A stretch of DNA of 64,000 nt from Candidatus Solirubrobacter pratensis. GTDB taxonomy: Bacteria > Actinomycetota > Thermoleophilia > Solirubrobacterales > Solirubrobacteraceae. The translations under genes were made by a program, and so were the position numbers. Each line of letters opens with the position of its first letter. Positions within the stretch are counted from its first letter, which is position 1. The notes under the pieces were generated by a model. That model was not told the origin of the DNA, ran no database searches, and saw only the letters and a program-made list of their open reading frames with translations. The DNA lies in contig NZ_KE384480.1 of assembly GCF_000425945.1 (NCBI RefSeq), positions 590,599 through 654,598 on the forward strand, read 5' to 3'. This document shows positions 7,560 through 15,812 of this stretch, one piece after another.

Positions 7560-8117
7560 GTGGCCGATCCCACTGCCATCACCGCCGTCGTCGGCATCGT
7601 CGTCTCGGGTGTGGTGGGGCCCTCGGTGGGCGGCTGGATCGCCTCGCGTCGGGCCGCCCGCGAACACGAGTACTCCCGCGTTCTCGTCGATCGGAAGGAA
7701 GCCCGCGAGGTGCTTGACGACGCGACCCAGCACCTTGGGCGCGCGGGCAGGCTTCGTGGCGCGCTCGACTCGCTGTTCATGACGCATGCGGCATCGATCC
7801 GCGCGAACCAGCCGTCCCACATCGAGGCATTCCACGAGGCATCTCGAGTCGTCGATCTCGATCACGCTCGCTTGGCGCTCCGCTTCGGCAGCGAGCACCC
7901 CGTCGTGGTCGCGCACGCCGACGCTTGGCGCGCCCTCGTCTTCTCCTCGGACGCGGTCAATATCGCCGCCGACCTTGGGCAACACGCCGACGTCGCGAAG
8001 TCATGGGAGAAGCTGAAGCAGTCGGGTGCCGACTTCGATGCGGCGTACGAACGGTTCTCAGCGGCTGCACACGAGCTGGCGGCCGTACAATTGCAGCCGC
8101 GCTCGTCTCGTCGCTGA
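7560..8117 (+). CDS. Membrane-anchored helical protein of unknown function
   Basis: A GTG start at 7560 gives a 185-residue protein with one N-terminal transmembrane segment (ADPTAITAVVGIVVSGVVG), then a basic stop-transfer stretch and an alpha-helical, charged cytoplasmic part. Longer starts upstream add only low-complexity sequence. The form resembles uncharacterised actinobacterial anchored coiled-coil proteins. No family or function is recognised. It lies about 240 bases beyond the ubiquitin-like operon and need not belong to it. Confidence 0.6.
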   Translation: MADPTAITAVVGIVVSGVVGPSVGGWIASRRAAREHEYSRVLVDRKEAREVLDDATQHLGRAGRLRGALDSLFMTHAASIRANQPSHIEAFHEASRVVDLDHARLALRFGSEHPVVVAHADAWRALVFSSDAVNIAADLGQHADVAKSWEKLKQSGADFDAAYERFSAAAHELAAVQLQPRSSRR

Positions 8118-8118
8118 A

Positions 8119-8451
8119 TTACGTGGAGCGCGCGGCGCCACGGCGCTTGAGCAAGGCGCCGAGCATGGCGATCGCGTCCGGCGCTGGCAGCGCGTCTACC
8201 GCCTTGAGCGCGGCGTGAAGCTCGCAGAGCAGCACGCCGCCGCATTCAACAGCGAATCGGCTGATCCACCGGACAGCGGCGCGCTCGAACTGCGGATCGT
8301 CGAGCCGCTCCATCAACAGGAGCACAGCGAGCGCGTCCACCAGGCCGAGCCACCGCGGAGCTCTCGTGCTGCAGCACGAACGCCGGGCGAGATCATCAGT
8401 AGCGAGAGCCCGGTCGAGACGGGCGCGGACAACCGGGTACGGAGGCGGCAT
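8119..8451 (-). CDS. Conserved-looking small helical protein
   Basis: The 110-residue all-helical protein reads as a well-formed sequence (WLGLVDALAVLLLMERLDD, then AVRWISRFAVECGGVLL). The DALAVLLLM-RWxxRF layout resembles a small uncharacterised protein common in Solirubrobacter-type genomes; that recollection is not verified here. It converges on the preceding gene, with only one base between the two stops. No catalytic motif is visible. Confidence 0.55.
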   Translation of the reverse strand: MPPPYPVVRARLDRALATDDLARRSCCSTRAPRWLGLVDALAVLLLMERLDDPQFERAAVRWISRFAVECGGVLLCELHAALKAVDALPAPDAIAMLGALLKRRGAARST

Positions 8452-8527
8452 TTACGAACATATGTTCGCGTACGTGTCGGACGAACGTCGGGACGGCGTC
8501 GCGGGTTCCCGCCCGGGGGACTGCTCG

Positions 8528-8809
8528 CTAGCTCGTTTGCTGCAGCACGACGGTAACTACCGCGAGTCCCACGAGCACCACAAACCACCACATCTCGCCC
8601 AGATCCAGAAGATCACGGGGATAGCCAACTCGTTCAGGTGCGCGCCCTTCCTCCCTTGCGCGGCGGGCCCTTGTGGGGCCGATCCATCCAAACCGCTCGA
8701 GAATCCAGCCGACAAAGCTACCGATCATGAGGAGGGCGTACCCGAGGAAGAAGAGCGCCCCGGCGACCCCGAGGACTATCGCGATGATGGTCCATGCCGT
8801 GGCGATCAA
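8528..8809 (-). CDS. Small two-helix membrane protein
   Basis: With a TTG start at 8809 this is a 93-residue protein with two hydrophobic segments (TAWTIIAIVLGVAGALFF, and a C-terminal segment around WWFVVLVGLAVVTVVL). TTG is chosen because an AAAGGA ribosome site lies about seven bases upstream; the longer in-frame ATG at 8896 would overlap the next gene and add a Ser/Thr-rich leader. Function is unknown. Confidence 0.6.
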   Translation of the reverse strand: MIATAWTIIAIVLGVAGALFFLGYALLMIGSFVGWILERFGWIGPTRARRAREEGRAPERVGYPRDLLDLGEMWWFVVLVGLAVVTVVLQQTS

Positions 8810-8852
8810 ACGGACGTCCTTTCCCGAGGAGCCACTCGTCGCGTGAACCCCG

Positions 8853-9653
8853 CTAGTAGCGGAACTCCGCAGAGACGTCGTTGTAGTTGGCGTCAAGACC
8901 CTTGAACTTGATGACCAGGCCCGTGTCGGGCATAGCCGGGTACACGAGCACTCCCTCGGTCGACGCGCCGGCCGACAGGTCGTAACTCAGTTGCTCCTGA
9001 TCGAAGTCGATCGAAGACTCCATCTGCTTTCCGCGCGAGACGACAGATGGGTCGGTATCCATCGACCCATCCTCGGGCCCCGTGTTCGTCGCCTTGACGT
9101 AGATGCGGGTCTGGTCCTTCGCGAACTCAATCTTGGAGATCGTGATCCGCACGTCCCCGAGCGTCTCCGTCTTCGACGAGGCGGTTGAGATCGCCGGGTG
9201 CATCGCCCCCGCGTCGGTGATCTCGTAGTCCGTCGCGAGAATGCGCGGAACAGAGAGCTCGCCCCCAAGTGCGTTCTCACCTTCGAACTGGTCGTAGACG
9301 GTGCCGGCCTTCATTGCGAGGTAGTCGTCCTCGCTGACCTCGAATCCCTGGTCTTCGATGAGGACGATCGCCTGGTGGTTCTGGTCGTCGTCGAGCCACA
9401 TCTGGAGGGCGAGCCCGACCTCGCCGCTACGGTCGACGTTGAAGACCTTTCCCACGAGGCCCTTGACCCTCGCCCCTTTGAAGTCATTCGCGCGGTGCTC
9501 GAGTTCGCCGAAGTTCTCGGACGTGAACGTCGGAAGATCTTCCTTTGCCGCAGGCGTACTCCCGGACTGAAGCGCGCTTTCGTCGCTGGACGTTCCACAC
9601 CCCGAGAGCGCCGTCACCGCCACGACGGCGCCGATACAGACGATCCTTACCAT
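8853..9653 (-). CDS. Lipoprotein of unknown function
   Basis: ATG 9653 gives a 266-residue protein with a lipoprotein signal (VVAVTALSGCG, lipobox Cys at about residue 18). A predicted beta-rich C-terminal domain contains ITISKIEFAKDQTRIYVKATNT, the style of DUF4352-like extracellular domains. The upstream extension to 9824 is not needed and has no signal-peptide character. It is probably an outer-face lipoprotein; the ligand is unknown. Confidence 0.65.
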   Translation of the reverse strand: MVRIVCIGAVVAVTALSGCGTSSDESALQSGSTPAAKEDLPTFTSENFGELEHRANDFKGARVKGLVGKVFNVDRSGEVGLALQMWLDDDQNHQAIVLIEDQGFEVSEDDYLAMKAGTVYDQFEGENALGGELSVPRILATDYEITDAGAMHPAISTASSKTETLGDVRITISKIEFAKDQTRIYVKATNTGPEDGSMDTDPSVVSRGKQMESSIDFDQEQLSYDLSAGASTEGVLVYPAMPDTGLVIKFKGLDANYNDVSAEFRY

Positions 9654-9739
9654 CGCGCGAGCATTCCGCCGCGGCCCCAACGCGTCAAGCGTCCCTGATC
9701 GATAGGGGAGTAACGCTGCGATCGGGGTCCGCACTGTAA

Positions 9740-9922
9740 TCAGCCGGAAGACAATCCGCGCTCGGTGCCGCTCAATGTGAGCGCCTCGAGCGCGACATCC
9801 GTGATCCGGAGCGCGGTCTCCCACCAGTCTTCGTCAAAGACCGGGGCTCCGAGATCGAACTCGCGACGGATGGCGCGCTCCACGGCCCACGCGACGCGCT
9901 CGCGATCCTCCTCGTCGCTCAT
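9740..9922 (-). CDS. Small acidic protein
   Basis: The 60-residue acidic protein (ERVAWAVERAIRREFDLG, DEDWWETALRITDVALEAL) is likely helical. Its ATG overlaps the stop of the upstream secreted protein by four bases (ATGA at 9919-9922), which supports translation. It has no recognised family. Confidence 0.5.
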   Translation of the reverse strand: MSDEEDRERVAWAVERAIRREFDLGAPVFDEDWWETALRITDVALEALTLSGTERGLSSG

Positions 9923-10671
9923 CGGGCCGGGTTCCGAACCTTCCGCGGGTCGCCGATGACGAGTTGCTCGCTCGTGTCGCGCAGAGCCGCCGTGGCCGTC
10001 AAGGAGCGTGCGGTCACCCGTCGAGTCGAGCAGATGGCGCCGTCGAACCGTGGCCTGAACGTCGTGTCGAACGTTCCGCGCACTCGCCCGAGGACGCGAG
10101 CGCCCGCCTTCAGCGAGACGCTGTACGTAGCGGACGGCTCCTCTTCATTGTCGGACCAGGAGATCGTCCCATAGACCCTTAGCCGGGTCTTGCAGCGCCC
10201 GACGGGGCGCAGGAGCTGAACGCGGATGATCCAGCCTTCGAACACGGGCGGCTCGTCGCTCACGGTGAGCGTCCGCACCGGGCCCCACGGGTACTGCGTT
10301 CCCTCCATGAACCCATCGCCATCGCTGTCCACGCTGTCGTCGCGAAGTCGGACGTGCCAGTAGTACTGGCCGGAGTTCAGCGGGATGGGCGATTCCCAAG
10401 GGGCGACCCCGTCGCGCGGGTTCCGCATGTAGAGGATCGCGAATTCGCTCGCCGCCTCGTCCACAAACTCGCCAGCGCTCGGCCCTGCCGTCAGCGTCTC
10501 GGGCGAGCGCGACAGCTCGATATCTGCAGCTCCCTTGAGGACGTCGAACACGAACGTGGGACGGGAGCTGACGACGTCTCCGTCGATCGGGCTCAGCGCG
10601 TCCGCCGCGAACGCCGCGCTCGGCACTGCAAGCGTCGCCGCGAGCGTGGTGATCAACGCGACCCTACGCAT
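9919..10671 (-). CDS. Secreted beta-sandwich-like protein
   Basis: The 250-residue protein has a clear signal peptide (MRRVALITTLAATLAVPSAA, cut after AFA). The first half reads like an Ig/fibronectin-type domain (LSPIDGDVVSSRPTFVFDV, YYWHVRLRDD), the type seen in cell-surface proteins. The second half has four Cys likely to form disulfides. It overlaps the upstream lipoprotein gene by eight bases and the downstream small gene by four, so 11515-9740 looks like one operon. Confidence 0.65.
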   Translation of the reverse strand: MRRVALITTLAATLAVPSAAFAADALSPIDGDVVSSRPTFVFDVLKGAADIELSRSPETLTAGPSAGEFVDEAASEFAILYMRNPRDGVAPWESPIPLNSGQYYWHVRLRDDSVDSDGDGFMEGTQYPWGPVRTLTVSDEPPVFEGWIIRVQLLRPVGRCKTRLRVYGTISWSDNEEEPSATYSVSLKAGARVLGRVRGTFDTTFRPRFDGAICSTRRVTARSLTATAALRDTSEQLVIGDPRKVRNPAR

Positions 10672-11515
10672 CGCGCACGCAGTCGAGCGCGCGTTGGCCC
10701 GCGGCTGGTATCCGGTCGCCGGCGTCGGGGAGATCGGTGAACGTCCGTGCGGTCCCGTTGACGGCCTTCATGCCGGACAGGTAGGCGCCGTCCTCGGGGA
10801 ACCGCACGAGCACCATCAGCCGCGGTCCGGGCGCGTCGATCTCGGCCGCCATGAAACTCGACCCGCCGCGCTGGACGATCGCCCACGGCGCGTCCTTGAG
10901 TTCGCGATCGTGCGCGCGGACGGCGAAACGCAGCGACGCCTTCTCCTGGCCGGACGGCTCGCGACACGTCAGCGGCGCGGGCAGGGATCGCTGGACTGTT
11001 CCACGCCGCGTGATGCCCACGAGCTGCGTCGCGCTGCCCGCTGACGACTTGGCGCTGATCTTCACGTCCGTCTCGCCTCTCGCGAGGTTGAGGCGGATGC
11101 TGAAGCGGCCCTTGCGCGAGACGGTAACCGCCCTCGGGGGGCCCCATCCCCGGCTCGGCCTCTTCGCCCAGACGAACCTCACCACGGCGTCTGGCGGCCG
11201 AACCTCACCGCGGAGCACAAGCGTCGAGCGCCGCGTGTTGTACAGCAGCGCGTCCGCCGGGCTTGAGAGTGAGTCTTCGCGCGCGCCGACGACGGCCCTA
11301 TCGAGATCGATCTCGGTCTGGTCTGGAGCGTCGTCCCGTGGTGACGGTGCGACACCCTCGGCCGCGGCGAGCGATTGCGTCGGCTCGGGCGTGATCGATG
11401 TGCGGGCGGGCGGATCGCTGCCGCAGCCCAAGATCACCACTGTTGTCGCAATCGAGAGTGCGCTCAGTGATCGCAAAGTAGCGCGATCATCTCCAACAGC
11501 CGGAGCGCTCGTCAA
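10664..11515 (-). CDS. Lipoprotein of unknown function
   Basis: The 283-residue protein has a lipoprotein signal (ALSIATTVVILGCGSD, Cys at about residue 31), a disordered linker and a beta-rich domain (residues about 90-160: LVLRGEVRPPDAVVRFVWA). The C-terminal half resembles small actinobacterial secreted proteins with a single disulfide. It is the first gene of the leftward operon 11515-9740. No enzyme motif is visible. Confidence 0.6.
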   Translation of the reverse strand: MTSAPAVGDDRATLRSLSALSIATTVVILGCGSDPPARTSITPEPTQSLAAAEGVAPSPRDDAPDQTEIDLDRAVVGAREDSLSSPADALLYNTRRSTLVLRGEVRPPDAVVRFVWAKRPSRGWGPPRAVTVSRKGRFSIRLNLARGETDVKISAKSSAGSATQLVGITRRGTVQRSLPAPLTCREPSGQEKASLRFAVRAHDRELKDAPWAIVQRGGSSFMAAEIDAPGPRLMVLVRFPEDGAYLSGMKAVNGTARTFTDLPDAGDRIPAAGQRALDCVRDA

Positions 11516-11792
11516 GCATCCCTAGGCGCGCGGGTAGCCCATGCGCTAGTCAGGGCGATGCTCGCCGATCTCCGTCAGGCGCGCCACGAGCCGGCCGAAG
11601 CTGTCGAGATCCTCCGGTCGGGCGCCCGCGCTGATCGCCCGCAGCGCGCGATCTCACGCGAGCTGTGCGGCCCACGAAGCGGCGGGGCTCTCGGAGCCCT
11701 GCCTCGGCCGCGGCGACTGCTCCTGCGTCGCCGAGGACTAGCGCGCGATCTCCCGGGCGCCCTACGGGGCGCCCAGGAGTACGTTCACCCGT
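11516..11792. other. Intergenic region, no confident gene
   Basis: Between two divergently oriented genes. One frame ends in a Cys-rich peptide (LSEPCLGRGDCSCVAED, stop at 11739-11741) that could be the tail of a broken gene, but no start or upstream similarity was found. No clear promoter was identified. Confidence 0.4.
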
Positions 11793-12032
11793 ATGTACAC
11801 GCCGGAGCGTTGGAAGGTCGACGGCCGAGTCGTCGCAGGCCCAGACGACCGAACGCTGTATGAGCGCGAGATCGTTACCGAGCGGATGCCGGGCGGCGGG
11901 ACGGTCATCGGTCCACGAGTCCTGCCGCGTAGCGTGTACGTGGCGGTGCAGCGGGTCCTGGACCGCGCTGCGAGGCGGCTTCTTGAGGAGGAGCTGCGTG
12001 GCAGAGGGGAACTAGCCGCCCCGGGGGCGTAG
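11793..12032 (+). CDS. Small basic/acidic protein upstream of the HTH gene
   Basis: This 79-residue protein is of unknown family. The codon pattern and composition (YTPERWKVDGRVVAGPDDRT, then a long helix rich in Arg/Glu) look coding. It ends 17 bases before the TTG of the excisionase-like gene, with the purine-rich AGGGGGA after its stop serving as that gene's likely ribosome site. It may be an accessory gene of the integrative element. Confidence 0.45.
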   Translation: MYTPERWKVDGRVVAGPDDRTLYEREIVTERMPGGGTVIGPRVLPRSVYVAVQRVLDRAARRLLEEELRGRGELAAPGA

Positions 12033-12049
12033 GGGGACCAACCGAGCCA

Positions 12050-12230
12050 TTGATCACGAGGGCGCAGCTCGGCGAGTTGCTCGCCGTGAGTGAAGACACG
12101 GTCGATGCGATGCGGCGGGCGGGCATGCCGTCGATTCGCTGGGGCCGAAGGCTCGTGCGGTTCCGTCCGTCGGAGGGCGATGGCATGGCTCGAGCAAAGG
12201 CAACGCGACGAGGAAGAGGCAACGGCGGTG
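12050..12230 (+). pseudogene. Excisionase-like HTH protein with a one-base frameshift
   Basis: The reading frame from TTG 12050 gives a MerR/excisionase-type winged helix (TRAQLGELLAVSEDTVDAMR, then RWGRRLVRF). The expected continuation (AMAWLEQRQRDEEEA) is in the next frame, so a single extra base near 12175-12180 (GGAGGGCGA) breaks it. Such proteins direct excision with an adjacent integrase, and integrase A lies about 430 bases downstream. Either the gene is dead or the base is a sequencing error. Confidence 0.7.
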
Positions 12231-12641
12231 GGTATAGGGCCGCGGCGCCATGCGAGCAAACTACCCGATTGTCTCGCTCGCCGGCGACCCGACTCGCCGG
12301 CCACTTGGTCCGAGCCGCAGAGGCTCTCGCCGCCGAGATGTCACCCGCCGGGCGTCGCAATCCGCACCGACGCCGAGACGCTGATGCTCATCGACCCTGC
12401 GACACGCGACCTGCTGCGCACTCGCCGCAACGGCTCACCTCGGAGCGAAGTTCGTTATTCGAAACCAGTCCAGGTTCGGTCCGGCACAGCTACACCCAAA
12501 TCGCGCCGCGCGAGTTGGAAATTTTCGTCGAGTTCCATGGGAAGTAGGCCGTCGGTACCCCGTCGGAAAGTGCGGCCGTCGGTGGGCTGACCCTGTACGA
12601 AGGCGTGCGGTCACTTCCGGGGTTTCTGTCCGACCTGCATG
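12231..12641. other. Non-coding region before integrase A
   Basis: Frames run through without stops but read as unstructured Arg/Ser-rich sequence. No gene is supported. The site is where an attachment site for the adjacent integrase would be expected, but no tRNA or direct-repeat pair was recognised. Confidence 0.4.
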
Positions 12642-12656
12642 CTTACTTGTGGTAAG
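12642..12656. repeat. Short inverted repeat at the integrase A start
   Basis: CTTAC and GTAAG are separated by five bases and touch the GTG start of the integrase. This could be a recombinase core-type site or operator, but five-base arms can arise by chance. Confidence 0.25.
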
Positions 12657-13651
12657 TGGATGTTCTTGAGCGATTCACGCGCGAGTCTCCGCCCGTCAGC
12701 GACGGCAGGAGAAGCGCTCAGCTGAAGGTCTTGCACGGACTCGAGCGATTCGTCGCTCCAGCTCCGCTGCTCTCCGCCGACGGCGAAGCGGTACGCGCGT
12801 TTCTCAACGGCCGTCGCGATGGTGGCGCGAGCGCCGGCACGGTCAGGAAGGAGCGCTCGGTGATGACGTCGTTTTTCACCTGGGCGTGGCGCGAGGGGCT
12901 CGTGACCGCCGATGCGCTGATCGCAATCCGGTCGATCCCCGTGCCGGAAGGCTCCAGCGGGGTCGCGCAGCCGCGCCCGTACAAGCGCTGGGAGATTCAG
13001 GAGCTCTGGCGCGTGCTGGACGAGCGTTGGGCGCGGCTGGCGCCCGAGGACGCGGAGCGATGGCTGCGTCGTTGGCAGGAAGGCCGCTCGCCGTATTCGC
13101 GCGTGCGCTCTCACGCGATCCACCTGCAGCTCGAGGCGGTCGTCGTGCTCGCACTTTCCTGCGGCGTGCGCCGGGGTGAGATCTACCGCTGCTCCGTCGA
13201 TGACATCCATCCGGACAACGCGTACATCTCGGTTCGGCGCAGCGACGGCACCATCCGTGAGTTGCCGCATACCGGCATGGCGCGCCGAGCTGCCGGCGAG
13301 TGGCTCGATTTTCGCGCGCGGGTCGATCCGCCGCACGACCGCGCGTGGCTGAACCTGTGGAGCGAGAACACGATCACGCAGCCGATGACCGAGCACTCCT
13401 TCGAGAAGCTGCTCGGCTCCTACCTCGGGCGCGGCTGGACGTTCCGGCGGTTGCGCGACACCGGTGCGGTGGAATGGCTGCGCGCCGGCCTGCAGGTCTG
13501 GCACCTGCAGCGGATGCTCGGGCACCGGTCGATGAAGGACACGCTGCCGTACGTCGAGGCCGCAGGCGGGGACGTGCAACGGAAGCTCGAGCAGGTCGAG
13601 CGCGCCTTGCCGTGGTCCCGAACGGCGAGGCAGAATGTGGCAAGCGGGTAG
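12656..13651 (+). CDS. Tyrosine recombinase/integrase A
   Basis: The 331-residue phage-integrase family protein has an N-terminal core-binding domain (about 10-95) and a catalytic domain. Seen: first Arg in GVRRGEIYR, second Arg in RRLRDTGA, LGHRSM with the third-box His, and a candidate Tyr nucleophile in LPYVEA. The box-II His (family HxLR) is Arg here, an unusual substitution. The motif DDIHPDNAY is shared with the truncated recombinase at 18312, so the two are paralogues. It is probably the integrase of the decayed element at 12-19.5 kb. Confidence 0.82.
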   Translation: MDVLERFTRESPPVSDGRRSAQLKVLHGLERFVAPAPLLSADGEAVRAFLNGRRDGGASAGTVRKERSVMTSFFTWAWREGLVTADALIAIRSIPVPEGSSGVAQPRPYKRWEIQELWRVLDERWARLAPEDAERWLRRWQEGRSPYSRVRSHAIHLQLEAVVVLALSCGVRRGEIYRCSVDDIHPDNAYISVRRSDGTIRELPHTGMARRAAGEWLDFRARVDPPHDRAWLNLWSENTITQPMTEHSFEKLLGSYLGRGWTFRRLRDTGAVEWLRAGLQVWHLQRMLGHRSMKDTLPYVEAAGGDVQRKLEQVERALPWSRTARQNVASG

Positions 13652-14206
13652 CGGGGCGCGCCAATGGTCGTCCGCGGTCCGCCGTCGTGGCGCTCGTCGC
13701 AGACACGCCTCGGCGGCTGCGCGCCGGGCTCCAGGTCCGGAGCGTGGGCAGCTGCTGCGGGTCTCGCGGCCGTGCGGGCCACGAGTTCGCCAACGCCTGG
13801 TGCGGGTCAACGGCCGTTTTCCTTCGATCGGGGCCGGCTTGACGGCATGGCGTGTTGCCTCTGGCTCGGCGAACGTGTCGTCGCCCGTGGCGTCGCTCCA
13901 GGTCGATCCCCATCCCATGACCCTGGGCCGCGGGCCGCGGCGCCTGTGCGGCGTCCTCGGAGCGACGCTCCGCCGTCCAGACGGGCCGTCACGGGTTGCT
14001 ACGGATGAGGCCGGAGCCGCTGCGGTAGATGACCGCTCGCCCATCTACGAATCGGTCCGCGGTCCCCTCTAGACCCCGGGGGTCACGCGATGCCTTGAGC
14101 TGTCGGTTACGGCTGGCGGGGACCCTTCTCCATGATCGGGTTCGGCGTGTGGCGCGGCGGCCCGATGCGTTGCGCTGGGGCAGCGCGGCGCTGTAGGCGC
14201 GCCGCG
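13652..14206. other. Region without a supportable gene
   Basis: About 550 bases downstream of integrase A. All open frames are Arg/Ala/Pro-rich and lack any family pattern, so none is called. It is probably degraded mobile-element DNA. Confidence 0.4.
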
Positions 14207-14278
14207 CACGCGCAGGCCGATCTCCATGTCGGTGGCGCACAGCTCGATGGCGTCGGAGCGCGCGTGGCCGTGGCGCAT
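14207..14278 (-). pseudogene. Remnant resembling the DnaN sliding clamp (N-terminal part)
   Basis: A short frame contains AIELCATDMEIGLRV, the typical strand-turn of beta-clamp domain I (family form ...LELxATDxEIxLR). Flanking sequence does not continue the clamp fold, so only a fragment is left. A second piece with DnaN C-terminal character lies at 40701 on the other strand. The identification rests on one 15-residue motif. Confidence 0.35.
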
Positions 14279-14316
14279 GGATTCGCCCAGGATGTTTGGT
14301 TACTGCGAGTAAGCAA

Positions 14317-14655
14317 TCAGCTTGAGTAGCCTCGCCGTCGCCGGCGCGGAACACACGATGCGCGTCGGGCGCCTCCACGTTGCTGGGCGTCGCCCTCACC
14401 CGAGCCAGCCAAGATGAGCAGCGCCTGAGCGATCTCGCGCGCGTTCTCCTCGCTGAGCCAGGTCCACGCCGAATCTATCTCCCAGGCGGATACCGAGTCA
14501 GAGCCCCCGATCTTGAGCCTGATGTAGACGCCGCGCTCGTAGTCCGGGTGCTCGGGGTCCCCGTGGGCCTCGACGAGGACTATCCGTCCGGGGTAGTCAG
14601 CCATGATCTCGATCTCGTACGAGATCGGCTCGGGGGGCTCTGCGGGGGTGCTCAT
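14317..14655 (-). CDS. Small protein of unknown function
   Basis: A 112-residue acidic protein. ATG 14655 is chosen because GGAGG lies six bases upstream. It reads as a folded domain (YEIEIMADYPGRIVLVEAHG, GVYIRLKIGG, WTWLSEENAREIAQAL) followed by a basic tail. No family was recognised. It may be cargo of the integrative element. Confidence 0.6.
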   Translation of the reverse strand: MSTPAEPPEPISYEIEIMADYPGRIVLVEAHGDPEHPDYERGVYIRLKIGGSDSVSAWEIDSAWTWLSEENAREIAQALLILAGSGEGDAQQRGGARRASCVPRRRRRGYSS

Positions 14656-15563
14656 ATCTGCCTCCGGCGCGGGTGCGCTTGCTTTGTACCGGTGTCCGGC
14701 GGATCGTGGGGCCTCGTCGTGTCTCATCTCTGCGTCGCTGACTCGGCTGACCGGAACGGCGTCGACTTTAGTTCAAGCGGGACGGAGGAGAAGCCAGCAG
14801 CTCGGAAATAGGGGAGTGATTCGTTACGAGGTCACAAACGGTGAATCGCGACGTCTTGTGTGGTATCGCGGACATGCCGCAGTGAAAGCGCGACCCGGCC
14901 ATGCCGCTGCCGTCGTGAGAACGCCGTGGACCGGGAACAGAGCCGAGCCGAAGCCCGACCGTCGCGTGGAGTACTGGCGTCGGGCTTTGGTGCACAGCTT
15001 CAGGCGGTGTTCTCGTTGTCCGTTGTCCGGTGCCGCGCGCTTACCTTCCGTAAGGTTAGCCGTACCAGCACGACGCGCGCAGCACGTCACCGCCTTGAGC
15101 TGGTCGACATCGCTCTCGAGTGGCTCTCGGACGGCCGCCCCGGGGGCCTCGGCCTCATGGCGTTGCCGGGCGCGCAGTTCCCCGGCGACGTTCAGCGCAA
15201 CGTGCTTGGCCCTGGGCTGCAGGCGCCGGGCGTGATGATCGTTGGCATCGTGTCGGAGCTCGCCGAGGCGATCGCGATGACGACGTACGGCTCAGGCGAC
15301 CTCATCCTCCAAAGGTTCGGCAGCGGGTGTTGGCCGGGTTTTGGCGGTCGCCAGTTGACAGCTGCGTCACGCGGCTGGGTGGCCGGCACGGGTGAGGTTG
15401 CCCCCTTCATCTCGCATTCGGGCTGCTATTTGCGGCGTGAACACCGGAGTCCCGGCGTAACTACCTAGACAGGTGACGGGTCGCTCGTAGATTACGGCGA
15501 GAACAAGACGTCGGGGTTGGACATCCACCGATGCCTCGGCCCAGAGACCAAGTAGGAGTGACC
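14656..15563. other. Long region with no confident gene
   Basis: About 900 bases. One plus-strand frame (about 15090-15300) contains a protein-like segment (VMIVGIVSELAEAIAMTTYG), but it has no good start and runs into low-quality sequence. It may be the rest of a broken element gene. No RNA gene or terminator was recognised. Confidence 0.4.
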
Positions 15564-15812
15564 GTGAGTGAGTTCACGATTCAGCCCCCGTCAGGATTGA
15601 CCTTCGCAACGTGGCGCGTGACCCTGCATGCCAGTGCTGTTGACAGACACGTCTGTGACCGCTGTGGCCGGGCGTGTGGCGAGAGCGCTGCAGAGAGTGC
15701 AAATGTGCTGACCGCCGTTTGCAGCTCTCGGCGTCGGCGCAGCGGCCGTCGGCACACCGCCACCGGCTTCTCGGCCTCCCCGCGGTCGGGCCGGGCTCGA
15801 GGTCTCCGGTGA
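15564..15812 (+). CDS. Small Cys-rich protein coupled to the DUF3631 gene
   Basis: GTG 15564, with AGGAG five bases upstream, gives 82 residues. A CDRCGRAC motif (residues about 32-39) suggests a zinc knuckle. The stop overlaps the GTG of the next gene by four bases (GTGA), so the two are translationally coupled. The C-terminal half is Arg/Ser-rich. It is probably a DNA-binding accessory of the element's replication ATPase, but this is context only. Confidence 0.5.
   Translation: MSEFTIQPPSGLTFATWRVTLHASAVDRHVCDRCGRACGESAAESANVLTAVCSSRRRRSGRRHTATGFSASPRSGRARGLR

Noticed and set aside
14860..15468. 202-codon plus frame
   Set aside because: Only part is protein-like and no good start exists; left as an unannotated region.
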